This document shows, piece by piece, positions 11,563 through 24,664 of a stretch of DNA of 64,000 nt. The DNA lies in NCBI GenBank assembly GCA_025642065.1, contig JAODUP010000014.1, forward strand, positions 186,001 to 250,000. Direction: 5' to 3'. The notes beneath the pieces were generated by a model. It did no database searches and was not told the DNA's origin. It saw nothing but the letters and a program-made list of their open reading frames with translations. The DNA comes from Paralvinella palmiformis (lineage: Eukaryota > Annelida > Polychaeta > Terebellida > Alvinellidae). Both the position numbers and the translations under genes were made by a program. How positions within the stretch are numbered: position 1 is the first letter of the stretch; each line of letters opens with the position of its first letter.

Positions 11563-12901
11563 TCGTCCAACCACTTGAGTTGGACAGGTTAATGAGTGTA
11601 ACCAGCGCGCCCCCCCCCCTCCTCTCCTCCTCTAAGTGACGTGGAGAGATATAGAAGCCTCGAGTTAATAGACTCTGATATCTACACAATACTCAGATGT
11701 CGCATTAACCAGCAACCAAGAAATGGAACACGGTAAAAAATCAACGAGGAGACAAAACAGACAACGGCACAAGTTTATCACTTAAATATTAAAATCCTTC
11801 AGCATCTCGACGTGAACTTCGACTTAGACGTGTCCCGGAACTCGGCCATGAAACGCCCTCCCCCCCTCCCCCCCGTCAGAAGTTGACGACGTCAACAATG
11901 ACCTCATCACCGACTAACGTTTTTCACGATGATAATATATTGTTCCAAACCGAACGATTAGCCGTTTTAATGGCCGATTATCGACCGTCGTATGGCCATA
12001 ACGAGCATCGGTATCCTCCGCCTGTACTCATGTTTGTTTATATCCGTCCAATATGCCAATAAGTACTCATTATGCTAAACGTATGACCATTATCGTCGTC
12101 ACGTGTTCCGTTTCCGGTAGCCGCCTTAACGACACCATTCGATAATGAACGCCCGATGGCCGACGACTCATTCGTCGTCCGATCGTTTTCATTCAACGAT
12201 TAATCATTGTCTTAACGCGAACGATTTCCGTATAATTATTTTGCCATCATTACGGTGTTCCCTTCCACCGTTGGCCCGGTCGATAATAGGCCGTTGTCGC
12301 TCGCCCCGTTGGTTGTCCACCTTGACGGGAGAGGGCGCCACCGGACTGGCCCGTTGTCGCGATATCGCTGATCGAGGCGGTTGCCGTCGGGATCGTAAGG
12401 TGACCGGATTTAGACATCTATCACGGCCACGTTTCGGTCACGCTCCTCGGCAACGATTCAACGCGCGCGCGTGGCACGACCAAATTATAGGTTGTCTTCC
12501 CGGTTTAAAGCCCCCCTTCAAACGTCCTTCACCCGACGAAGAAGCGACCGGAAAGAGATAGGACTAGCTGGGGAGGGGGTGGGCTGTTGGCTTGTTGGGG
12601 AAGAAATAAATCATTTTCTGACAACATGATTGCGACGTGACGGTTATTTAATTGAAATTAAATCCTCCCAAACTGGCAGTTTCTTACGCTTAGGGGTCGC
12701 GTGTGACGCTCGTGTCTTTTCTATATGCCAGCACGACGCTAAACGGGAATCCGAGGTTGATCCGGGACTTTAAGTGCCGGATCGGTTTCGTTCTATTGTA
12801 TTTAAACGCGGTTCACTAAAGGGAAATGTAATAAGGCTATTGTAACGACCCTTACTAATTACGTCAAGTCGTTATAGCTATTGTGTGTGTGTGTGTGTTT
12901 T

Positions 12902-12989
<88 letters not shown>

Positions 12990-13882
12990 TTAGTGCACGG
13001 ATTATGATAATCACAATCATGCTGAGCTCGTCAATATTCCCGAATGAGGACGCGAAAAGATATCCCCCAAAAAAATCTAAAACGTAAACAAAACTATTAA
13101 AAAAATCCCAACAACAACAACAACAGTTATCTCTCGCAAATAAAACTTCATTCCGCATCGGTCTCCCGTGTCTGATCATTATTCATTACAGGCCGAAAAA
13201 CAAAATGTTTATGGAAAATCAATTTCAATTACCAACATTTTATTTTATTGGAAGATCGCCGTGATATAATTATAATGTCAAATGTGATCCCTACAACTAC
13301 TGAATGGCCGTAATGGCTTCCGATGACGAATCGAGCACCGTCGTAGATACACAGAGCTATTGAATTACGGCAGCCCGGGTCTGATCAAAGCTCGCCGAGA
13401 CGTTCGACATCAGTGTTTGGCCTTTCGCTTTCGTCAGCGAAACCATTTGTGTATCATGACAGCTGCCTCGAACGAAAATCGTTTTACACGTGCCCCATAG
13501 ATTGCGCCGTATCATCCATCGATCGCCGCCGTTGCGGTGTTTAGGAAGATGTATCCGGTGACAGGTGCTGAGAGTTATTGCCTACGACAACAGATAAGAC
13601 CATCTGTAACCGGATGAAGACTGCCTCGGCCGGACCTCGGCTGGAGACGGGCGACTTCCTGCCGACGTTCGTCTTCAAACAAAGCGGATGCGCCACTGAG
13701 TTATTTACGACGTGCGTTTGATGATTTTGTTGTCGTGGTTGATGCTATATGTATAAAAACTAAATCATCTTTTATAACGAAATCAAATCGAAACTAAGCA
13801 CACAAATAAAAACACACGCGCGCAATTACGCACCGAGAGAAAGGAAGAAGAGTGAGTGAGTGAGTGAGTGAGTTATATATAT

Positions 13883-13944
<62 letters not shown>

Positions 13945-15896
13945 CTACTCATTTTTTTTTTAGTTGTGAGTCCCAGCCAATCCACTTTTCGTGTGTGAAA
14001 CAGGGAGGCAGTTCTGTGTAGGTTCGTACAGAATGCGAAAGCACATACAAAACTTACCACTTGACAACACAACTCGCAGTAAACAACACGTGCTGTAAAG
14101 TATAGCGATTTTCCCGGTTTGTAATCCTTAGCTACTACCAAGTCGTTAGTGTTTAGTGAGCCGTTGATAGGTAGGCTTCACACGGTTCCCGGAAAATCAC
14201 GCAGCGTGATACAGCAAGCGGCAGGCATCGTGCTATTTAGAAATAACTAATAAATTTTACATTGATGGAAAAACAACGACTTCAGTGTCAGATTGCTGGG
14301 AATAATTAATAAACGATAAAACGGCGACATGAAATCCAAACGAGATGGGGTTAGATTTATATAAGTGGGCATGCACCGATATGAAAAGTTAATACCAAAC
14401 TACCTACATATGGAAACAGCGAAATGACTAAGCTAAAAACAAAGAAGGAATACTTCACATTGGAATATTAATGGAATAGTACGAAACGTCGCCGGGGTAA
14501 ATGCTATGATTTACTCAAACCTAACAGCTAATCCTCATACGTTTCCGTTCATCACTTAGTGAACGTTCATCTAGGCCTAATTTAGCGTCCCTAAGTATAT
14601 GGGAGTTAAATGTGGTCGGATCTAAATTTAAGCGCCTATCTGCGGGATCTATTTGAACACTAGTCCAGAACAGCGGATTTCAGGCAGATCTCCGATACTG
14701 CGAATGAGAGGTCGGGATTATAATAGCTATACATTCGAAATAATTTCCTATTTGAGTGTAACCTAATTACTCACAATATGGGAGGAAAGCTCTGTCCGCA
14801 GCTTAATACCCATGGAGATGTCTGCCGGAGTAACAAACGACTCCAGGAGTATAAATCCATCAAGCAGCATTGTATCAATTAACAGATTGTGTATTTTGTT
14901 TTACTGTTTCAACTAACTGCTGACCGATAATATCCGCCACAAGAACGATATATTTGTGTATTTACTATAGAACAATGAACGTTCTCATCGTTCTTAGGTT
15001 TATACGGGTTTGGATTTGATCAAACACGAAACCTTCCCGAAATAAAAACTCTTCGCGCTAAACCTAAATCAACGTGTAATACAAATTGTGTTTACCAGTG
15101 AACGAGCTAGCCAATACAAGAACGCCTCTAATACAAGAACGCTACTAATACAAGAACGATACTAATACAATAACGCTACTACTACTACTACTACTAATAA
15201 TAATAATAATAATTATAATAATGTAGATATAAGAAAGCAACTTTACTAGCAGGCACCATTGAATGACGCCCTATAGTGATCCTCTTAGTTCGAGCTGGTT
15301 CTCAGCCATATAGAGAAAACTTTGATATTTATCAACAACGAGCTAAATATTGGCGTCGATTTTAGCCACGGTCGATCCCAGTCTTTTCGGATTAGTAATA
15401 GACAATGGCATTGTTTCGTCGAGAAAATTACCGGCCATGGCATTGGGACCGAAATAACGCCAGTAACTGTATCGATATGGTTAGATAATCTGACGGTATT
15501 ATGTGTCGATTTTAATGCTGTTTCGCTGTCGGCTTGATGCTACTCGGGGTAATAAATACCTATTGAGTTTGGCAAATAATTAACTCAGCTTAAATACTAT
15601 CGCTGTCGGTCGTACCGTTTTCGCTTATATTTTGCCTGGAATGCGTTATACAAGCTTTATGGTTTGGACGTCACGTTAACTGGTTTCGTTTAATGATACG
15701 GCAGGCGGGCAGGCAGTCGCGTGCGCGTGCGCGTGGCTGTTGGTGCCCTTCGGATGTGGGGAGTTTCGGTTTGATTTTTGGTGTTGTTTTTGTTACACAG
15801 TTTGGGGGGAATGATGCAGCATGTCTGAATATGAAAGGTTGTTTTCTAGGCCATCCCCTCCCCTGATTAATCTTCCACGTGTTGGTTTCACCGTTA

Positions 15897-16022
15897 TCTG
15901 GCAGTAAAATAGCCTGCCTGCCTGCCTGCCTGCCTGCCCATCCATACGTCCGTCCGTCCATCCGTCCATCCGTCCGTCTGCCCGTCCATCCGTCCGTCCG
16001 CCCGTCCGCCCGTCTGTCTGTC
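15897..16022. repeat. CCTG/CCGT tetranucleotide array
   Basis: Degenerate tetranucleotide tract that begins as CCTG units and passes into CCGT/CCAT units. A related GACG run lies at 16432-16450. The open frames across it (runs of DGRTDG) are artefacts of the repeat. Confidence 0.8.
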
Positions 16023-16822
16023 TAATGTTATTATTGTTAAGTAAAACAGTGTACATATACCTCTTCTCGTTTATATAATCTCATATTTGATAAATGATCA
16101 TCGGGCAGTAATTACTTTCTAAAACTAGTCACCCAATTATCGTTCCCCCCCTTCCCCCCCCCCCCCTTAATTGTCACCGTGTTATGGCGGCAGATCATTC
16201 TACCCAGAGTTAGCAATAGATTTCTGAATAAAATCTCTCATAGAATCTTATCTAAGATCAATCTCTTATCAATAATTACCTCGACAGACAACGGACAGCG
16301 TATACCCATCAGTCATTTGACGGCCATTTAGCGATGTCACTTTTTGACTGACACCTGGAAGACGAATGAGAATCGTCTGTAGTGGAATAAACTCTTCTCG
16401 CTCACGTGTTCCCTATATACGAGAACAAGGCGGACGGACGGACGGACGGGGTGAAGGGAAAGGAACGGACGGACGGATCGACTGCGTGGGCGGACAGCAG
16501 TATCTATCCACGATAACGACAACAACAGCGGGTCTTATCAATCAAATACAAAAATAGGGGGAACAGATGATAGTTTATCAAATTCATTAATTCGTTCGTT
16601 TGTTCGTTCTTTCATTCATTCTTTTTTTTTCTTTTTTTTCCGTCATTTTGTTCGATCTTTATATTTTCACTATAATATTTCATTGTATATAAATATTTGA
16701 TGAGATGAAGGGAGACAGACATGTAGCCTCGCCATCGGATGACGAATATAGGTACACGATATTACCTTAATTATACCTGCCTAAGTATATTTCATATCCT
16801 GTTATTTCCCCCAGATGTGATG

Positions 16823-16890
<68 letters not shown>

Positions 16891-17146
16891 CTATTAATTG
16901 TCTATAATTATTTAATGCAAATATGTACATGATGTGATTGATCACTAGTTGATGAGATTGGTTTAAATAATTTAGCCCCATAATAATATAATGTAACATT
17001 AGAAAACGTCCCCAATGGCCATTCGATGTCTCTCTACATTCTTCACGTATAAATATAAAATTTGTTTAATTGTATTCTGCTACATATTTAGCACGTTTCA
17101 CCGAACGTCTTTTGAATACTCTTTTAAGTGCGCTTTATTAAATATA

Positions 17147-17408
<262 letters not shown>

Positions 17409-18598
17409 GGTGGTGGTGGTAGGGGTGGTGTGATGCTAGTGGTATTATTATTATTATTATTATCATCATCATCATCATCATCATAGTCATCATTATTGTT
17501 GTTGTTGTTATTCAAAGTATAAGATAAGTTCACACTCTAAGCCGACCAACAATGCTGGTATGCCTTCATTCGTGTCAATCCGGAAAGGTTTTTAGCAGCT
17601 GGGCTATTTTACGGACATCTCTCACTTCATTTTCTTCCACAGTGGTCGACTTTTTTTTATTGTTTTGCAGAATACAGAAATTTCTTATATTCTTAATCTA
17701 CACCCCCTTTTGACAATAACTTATCTCTAAATGGACAGGACGCTCTCGTGATCCAGCCGACCGTACACACAATGCTGGACACCTCCGGGACGGAGTCCAA
17801 ATCCCCGTGTTACCTGGGTCCGTTTCATCAACTAATTCCCCAGTGTTTAATAGCTGATTGGCCACAAATCTCAGGCGCGGCCAGTACTAAGGCTAACCAA
17901 AGCATTCAATAACTCCGGCCATAATGAAGGATGCCATTCTTTATTTTCAATCAACACCATCTCGTGTAAATCCTCATCTACAATGTCGTCGCGTGTCCCG
18001 CTCATGATACTGGCTAACTGTTGTAAAAAAAAACAATAACTAGTGGAGGATCCAGGATCTTATCGTTACATAATTATATAGTTTTTTTGTTGTAAATTGT
18101 CCCATCTGAGTATTTAATCTTGCTAGACTTACAGGTTGTCAACAACAACTCATTGTTCATGAACAAAAATAACTTGTCGAAACATAGCCAGTTTGGCTTA
18201 AAATATCAACAGTTGATGTTATCAACAATTTTGTCCCAAATTAATACCAGCCCACCGGCTACCTTCCTGTCCTAATTACCAGTCTGGTAATGTTTTCACC
18301 TGCCCCGGGAGCCAGGCGTGTGCTTATTTACGGACTTTTTTAGTTGTTGTTGTTATTATTATTATTATTGTTGTTGTTGTTCCCCCAATGACTTGCAAAC
18401 AGCCACGCAGACGTCCAGGCCTGGTTTCGAATCCCAGCGATACCTGTGTCTTCATAGTTTCTGTCGTCTATACATCTCCGCTTCATGCGGTGTAGCTGTT
18501 CCTCGACTTCGTCGCGAACGCTGTCAAAAGACAAAACCGGACTCACCGACCGGACTCACGAACGGCCAACACTCATACGACACTCATCCGTCGGCCAG

Positions 18599-18635
<37 letters not shown>

Positions 18636-18797
18636 TAAATAAAAAAACTCAACAACGCACGAAGGGTGAAGGAAGCTTTTCTTTAATCGGATATTCTGTA
18701 CAAAGTTCGAACGCCACATACAATAACAAATATATATAGAACCTGGAAGACCAATGTGTTCGTTTCAATGTTTACTACGACGACGGGTCGAGTTTCA

Positions 18798-20424
18798 TTA
18801 GCGTTGATCGCCCTCAACGGTAGATCTACACCTGAGATCGTCGATATGAGACGGGTTACGGCCTAAGTCGTACTCGCCGACCGTATCGACGCCATTGTCA
18901 ACAAATCTCCGCTCGGCGGGCTCACTTCCGGCTTTGTCGTTCCCCGATCCGGTCGGGTGGATGTCGTCGACGTCGGTTAATCCGATCACGTCGCAGTCGC
19001 TGTCCGAATCCGGCACGGCCGAGGACGGATTCCTCGGCCTGGACTGCTTCACGGAGCAGGTGCGCAGCTGGCACGGGCATCTGGTGCCGGGATCCAATCC
19101 GGACTCCTCCTTCTTGTACTTCACTCGCCGGTTCTGGAACCAGATCTTCACCTGTTTCTCGGACAGGTTCAGATAGGTGGCGATCTCGATGCGCCGTAGC
19201 CGGGAGAGGTACATGTTGGCTGCGAACTCGCGCTCGAGGGCCAGAAGCTGGGCGCTGGAGAAGGCCGTTCGTATCCGTTTGCTGCTGCTGGCGTCATCCG
19301 AATCCGGATCCGTATCCTGATTAGTTGCTGAAAACATAAAAGAGAGGTGCTCATTATTTAACTGGATTTAAACTCTGCTATTATCGCCTGCCGTTAAAAT
19401 GCGATGAGTATCATACTAAATCACAGAATCGCTTTATGGGAAATCAATTCGCGGTCAAAAAAGAAGTGCAGTTGTTGTTGTTTTCGTCGTTGTAGTTAAT
19501 TAAATAATCGATTTTAAAAATCGAATTTTAATTAAACGTTTCCATCGTCGACGTTAAGACCCATAGCGGCTTACCTAGTTCGGCGTATCTGTGTCGACTG
19601 GTGGCGCTATCTGGCGGCGAAGGTTTTGATCCGGAAGGTACGTACCCTCGACTGCGCTGTATGAAGGCGGTTTCTCCGGGCAGCAGGTGGTGCTCGCCGC
19701 GAGCCCGATGGGCGGGCGCTGGCTCGAATAAACCGGGACGGGCGACGTCGATTTGGCCGGGATGAGGCAGACCCACTGAGGCGGCGGCCATGGCGTGCGA
19801 ATACATGGCGCTAATGGCCGGATCCATGCCGAGTCTTCCCTCCATAAACATGTGATGGCGCGGATGATGAGGGTGGAAGCCGCCGGGATAGTAGCCCAGC
19901 GGCGTCGGCAGGCATCCGGACGGAGAGGCACTGCCGGGCAAACAGTAAGGACAATTACCCGATTCGTTGACGCCGAACTCGCCGGTCACATGATGATGAT
20001 GGTGGTGGTGGTGTGGAAAGCCGGTCGGCAAGCCCGGCGGGGGCGAGGCGAGGTATCGGCCGAGACTTCGGGGAATGATACTCAGAGTTCGGTCGGGTTT
20101 TCTCGGGTTGAAGAATGGCAGACATTTGTTGAAGGCGCTCGGGATCTCTCTGCTCTCGTAGGAACAATCTCCACCGGGCGACCCTCTCGAGCTGGATCGC
20201 TCGTTGGCGTCCCGGCTGGACGCCGGGCTCTCGGAATTATCCCCTCTCCCGGCGGCGTTGTCGTCGTCGGTTTCCGATCCGGGAGAACGGATCAGGCGTT
20301 CCCCGTCCTTCTTCAAGTCGTAGACGGCATCGCGTTGTTGTTGTTGTTGTTGCAGCAGAGGTCTGGATAGCTGGTGCTGGCTACTCTTACATATCAACGA
20401 ATCGACGGTGAATGACGGCGACAT
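18798..20424 (-). CDS. Gsx: Gsx (genomic screened homeobox) ParaHox transcription factor, two exons
   Basis: Gsx (Ind/Gsh) is a nuclear homeodomain repressor-type factor that patterns the intermediate nervous system and is one of the three ParaHox genes. Exon 1 is 20424-19575 and exon 2 is 19327-18798, with a 247-bp GT-AG intron of phase 1; the product is 459 aa. I start at the Met of [13 protein letters not shown] because this matches the conserved Gsx N-terminus; another in-frame ATG lies three codons upstream (20433). Exon 1 also holds a polyGln run, a His run and a CPYC motif like the CPLC of vertebrate Gsx. The homeodomain is residues 299-358 (19283-19104): R5 and F8 in RTAF, the Gsx-type [20 protein letters not shown], and [11 protein letters not shown] with Gln50 and Asn51. 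A C-x-C motif with acidic residues follows. At 459 aa it is longer than vertebrate Gsx (about 265-305 aa). The window holds no Xlox or Cdx. Confidence 0.95.
19328..19574 (-). other. Gsx intron
   Basis: Donor TAG|GTAAGCC at the 19574 side; acceptor TTTATGTTTTCAG at the 19328 side. Placement 15 residues ahead of the homeodomain is the usual one for Gsx. AT-rich words (TTAATTAAAT, AATCGATT) lie inside. Confidence 0.9.
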
Positions 20425-20960
20425 TGTAAGCACGATCGGGCAATCATCGGCCGAAAAGTGGGCAAAGCGAGAGAGAGTCCGACGCGTCCCTAAAGTCGCG
20501 CGGTGTTGGCGTTTCGGACGTTCTGGTCAACGCCTTTTGTACCAGACCATTTAAGGCCGTTCGCTTAAAAAATGGCCGAAATCTGCCCCCGGAGAGACCG
20601 CTTCCTCGCAGCCAGCCAATCAGAACGACCGTTTTACTCGACGAGACACGCCCATGCCGGCGTAGACGCCTCCCCACCTGACGTCCATCAAGTCTCTCTC
20701 CATCCAAACAGCGAACTCCGCCATCCTCTCGACCGTTTTGTCGGAGGTCGTTGCGGCACGTGGCTCGTTATCGTTGCTGATTTATAGAGCGGGGGGTAAA
20801 TCGAAGTTACGAACCATAACTAAGCGGCGCCGACAGGTGAATGAAGCGCGCCCCGGACTAATGACGTACAGGTTCTTCCTCCTATACGAGCTGCCGAAAG
20901 GAGGTCGAACGTCGGGCGGACGTCGGGCGGACGTCGGGTATTGAGGGGGGGAAACGGGTG
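20425..20960 (-). promoter_or_regulatory. Putative Gsx promoter and 5' flank
   Basis: CpG-rich DNA directly upstream of the Gsx start. An inverted CCAAT box (ATTGG when read in the Gsx direction) lies at about 20616-20620, and TTAAAT / TTTTTTAA TATA-like words lie near 20548 and 20567, an arrangement compatible with a promoter reading leftward. The transcription start is not determinable from sequence alone. Confidence 0.4.
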
Positions 20961-23900
20961 CGGGTCTGCGAGCGCGTTCGTCGTCGTCCGAAGCGGGCCA
21001 GTCGAGATCGATATCGACCGCAGCGTTTCCTGTCAGCGTTTTGTTTTTTTCCGGAGCGAATTTTTTCGTCGCAATCTACGATTTAATTGCGCTTCAGTTC
21101 AAAGCGCCGGCGCAACGCGCGACAAAAGCCGCAACGAATAAAATACAAAGGCAACTACGGGAAAATCAATAGTGGATAATAGTAATATTAATGAATTCGT
21201 TCGGCTGATATCGAAATGTATCGGTTTGATGGTAGCGACGATCGGCAAGAGACAATCGGGTTAAATCGGAAAATTAATAGTCTCATTTGCGGCAATGACA
21301 GGCCAAGCTAATAGACGCCATTTGTTTATCGTAGTTAATCCCGCCATTAAAATGCCTGCTAATGTAGTCAATGGGAAATAATCATTTCGGCGATATTTTC
21401 GTTCGATTCAATTAAAATGGTCGGATAAAAAACGTCCTGAGATACGCCGCCGACGAAGATAATGAATGAATGGATGGGGTAATCACATCCGGGAATTGCC
21501 GATCGCTTTCGTTCGTCATTAGTCAAGTCGGCGGGCGTTTTGTCATCGTCGGTATTATGTGGGTACCATTAATTCGGCGAGTTCGGCCCGGGACGTCTCT
21601 CGTCGTCGTCGTCGGCGGCGGCGGCGTTGTAAGTCCGGAATGACGAGCGCCGGTTTTAGATCCCGGTGCCGGTATATGATGGCCACCGACGACGCGGCAG
21701 GGCTTTCGGCGATTTATCAGTTCGCGAGCCGCCATCGGCTGGAAGTATAAAGGAGGGGCGGGCGGGCGGGCGGGCGATCCGCTTACAACCGGAAGTAAAC
21801 ATTTCGAAAAGCGATCCGCCGACGACGATCACTCGAAGGTCAACAATGGCCGATCGCGGTCCGGACGAAGTGATGGTAGTCTCTCGGCAAACTCATCCGA
21901 CTGCTGATCAAACAGACCATTGATTGCCCGTTAAGGCCAATGGGAAGCATCTACGATGGTCGGGGTAAATATGACATCGCCAAGAGCATCCTCCGGAAGG
22001 ATGCGGGAAAGGATGGACGGGGCCAGGGGGGGGGGGTAGGGGTGAGATAGTCGTGGAGGACGGCCGACGACGGTGTCTCTGTGGCCGTTCGCCATTTATC
22101 GCCTGTTTGCCGAACGCTCTTCGCCCGCTGAAGGGCCGCCGTCTAGGAAGCACTCGTTAAAAGTCGTTAATCTTTGATGAATGAAACCAATATTCCATCC
22201 CGGCGCGTTGGTCGTCATTTTGACCGAGGAGATAACGTCAGCGGCAAACTCATCATCAAATGTCCGTTGGATGCGCGTCCTCCGATCAACAATGACGAAA
22301 GTGACGGAGATTCGACGGTTAATTCGCCGGATAATCGTCTCCGTTTCGGCAAAAATAAGATTAAAGCAATTTTCGGCAGATGATACCCGAGAAAATTTTT
22401 GGGTAATTTAATATCGGCGGCGACGACATCTCAGTTTCGCTATCGCTGTATTTCTCCAGGAGGGGGGGGGGAGTTATTCGTACTTGGCGGATAGGTGCGT
22501 GCACCCGCGCAAGGTATCAAAACTTAACCTTCACCGCCGTTATATAGTTACCTTTTGGCCAAATATCAGCCCACCACAGGTGTCTGAACCGATCAGAAAA
22601 CGCACGATAGTTATTATTGCTCTTGAACAAATACATCTCACCACATAAAGCATTTTTTATGCCCTTCCAGAAGGCATTTTCATATTTCCGTTGCGTAATG
22701 CACACGGGGCTCATTAAAACTTTAAAGGGAGCGCACTCGACCGTATACCGCAAAATATAGTTTATTGGCGTTAAATGACGCAAAACTAGTTCGATAGCCT
22801 GGTCCCTATAACCCGCGCTCCTGCGACTCATAAAAGAGATAAACACTTCCTACAGCTCAACACTTATTCTCAATATATGTCATGTTGTTATTAACCAATC
22901 CTTTGTACTCGGCGATGGCGTGCTAGAAATAGTTTATTACAACCAAGAACACGATCCACTACGTGCAGGCTATTAGCATTTTAAAGTAAATGAAATGAGC
23001 GATATTACCTTACCGACGTTAGATATCCGAAAGAGAGCCCACACGTTCATTTCTGTAAACTAATAAATTGCGCTGACAGGGGACTTTAGTAAGATTTTAT
23101 AACGCACACACGTATAGAGCTGATAGGTTGTTCCACACGTGTGACACCTCCCCAATGATACTGGGTTCGAAACTCAATGCTATAATAGTTGTTGAAATAG
23201 CTTTCACCTTTACTCCTGATAGTTAACATAAGCGAAGTAAGACAATTAAGCTCGAATCGTCCATCCTTCACATCCTTAAAAAGATGACCCCTAAAAGTGT
23301 ACAAATGGCTTCCAGATAAAATACCGCCTTAAAAGTTCTGAAATAAGCTAAACACTAAACTGTTATTTCGTTAAAAATAGAGATGTTCACGTGCGACGTT
23401 AGAATAAATAATTAAAAAATAAATAAAATGCATGAAACTGAAGAAAAAAAGGGACACTTCTACATATCTGGACATACGTGTACAAATAATCTAAGTGTAC
23501 ATGCGTAGGGGTGCGCCTGTCTGCTTGCTTGTGTGTATCGATCACGCATACATAGAGAAATGTTTATGTACAAATAAGCATAGGCACATCCCTACCTACA
23601 AACATACACGTATTGCATAAGCTACTGAAACTCCACAAAGGCTGGACGTCGCGCAGCTTTCGGCGCACGCGACGACGCGCGCGACATTCGCGCATCTTCA
23701 GTCGGTAAGGCGATAGGAGATAAAAGAAGCAGGCGACATTTCTCGCAGTCAATCCGTCAATATTGCAGGGAATGTTATCAAAAGATGGCTAAACACCTTC
23801 TCCGGTCAACAGTACTCGACAATAACAAGTTTCACGGAGCCGACGCGTCTTTTGTTGACCTCCACCAACGAAACAGTACTCAAATTACGAGACGATTTAC

Positions 23901-24598
23901 TATAGCCTCGCTAATCCTGGCCGAGTCTTCGTCGGTTGGCCTTGTTTGTACTCGGCTGATGTAAGCTCGTCAACGGTCTAATTGAATGGCTGGCTGGCTG
24001 GCGGTGACCCTTGGCGAATTACAGCCAAATCTTAACAAGATTACGTCGCTGCCTTTAAGGTATTTCACGCAATTAGCGCCGCAATATGTCGACGGCCAAC
24101 GGAGGACGATATCCTAATTAGGGACGAGGTGTGACGAAGATCTGACGTAACAGCGATAACAGTGAATCCGCTTTGAACGTCGACCAACCATCTGCTCGGC
24201 GGCGTCTCTGAAAACCGTTACGAGAGGCACTATAGGAGCCGTTGTAAGTGGCCTCAGAAACGAGGAACCGAACGGGCATTTTAATCTTTGGCCTTTTCTG
24301 ATTTTATCGGCGGCTTAAAGAAGCGGGATCTCTTCCCGTCTGGTCTAACCATTCAGAAATTCCTACCGGGCAGTATTTTGGGTAATTTTCCAAGGGACCA
24401 CGTCGGGGTGCACGTTTGGTAAACAACCAAACAACACAATACATTGACTATCTAATATGCTATTTCTTTGCTTCGGAAATGTTTTTAAATAACCTTTTGA
24501 TTCGTTAATGAAAATTTTTTGGCTAATCGCAAGTTGACCCAAGGGACTCCTGCTCGATAGAGGGTTTCTTAACTCCGAAGAATGCGACACACCAGTTA

Positions 24599-24664
24599 GA
24601 TCCTGGTGTGTCACGTTCTTCTGAGTTAGTGGACTAGCTCAGAAGAACGTGACACACCAGGATC
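24599..24664. repeat. Perfect 27-bp inverted repeat (hairpin)
   Basis: Left arm 24599-24625 (GATCCTGGTGTGTCACGTTC..) is exactly complementary to right arm 24638-24664, with a 12-nt spacer. A degraded copy of the right arm (CTCCGAAGAATGCGACACAC) lies just before it at about 24573-24595, so this is a small cluster of one sequence in both orientations. It may be a MITE-end remnant or a transcribed hairpin. Confidence 0.85.

Noticed and set aside
12145..12561. 138-codon open frame on the plus strand
   Set aside because: It lies in CpG-rich non-coding DNA where stops are rare by composition, shows no domain, and is rich in Arg, Pro and Ser as expected by chance.
15671..16056. Open frames with DGRTDGR and GRQAGRQ runs
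   Set aside because: They are translations of the CCTG/CCGT array.
17745..18460. Possible second SINE family (segments near 17745-17815 and 18385-18450 with GGTTTCGAATCCC-like words)
   Set aside because: Only isolated B-box-like words are visible; no shared body, tail or target duplication could be aligned.
19795..20370. 191-codon plus-strand frame over Gsx exon 1
   Set aside because: It is antisense shadow of the GC-rich Gsx coding exon; the minus strand carries the conserved motifs.
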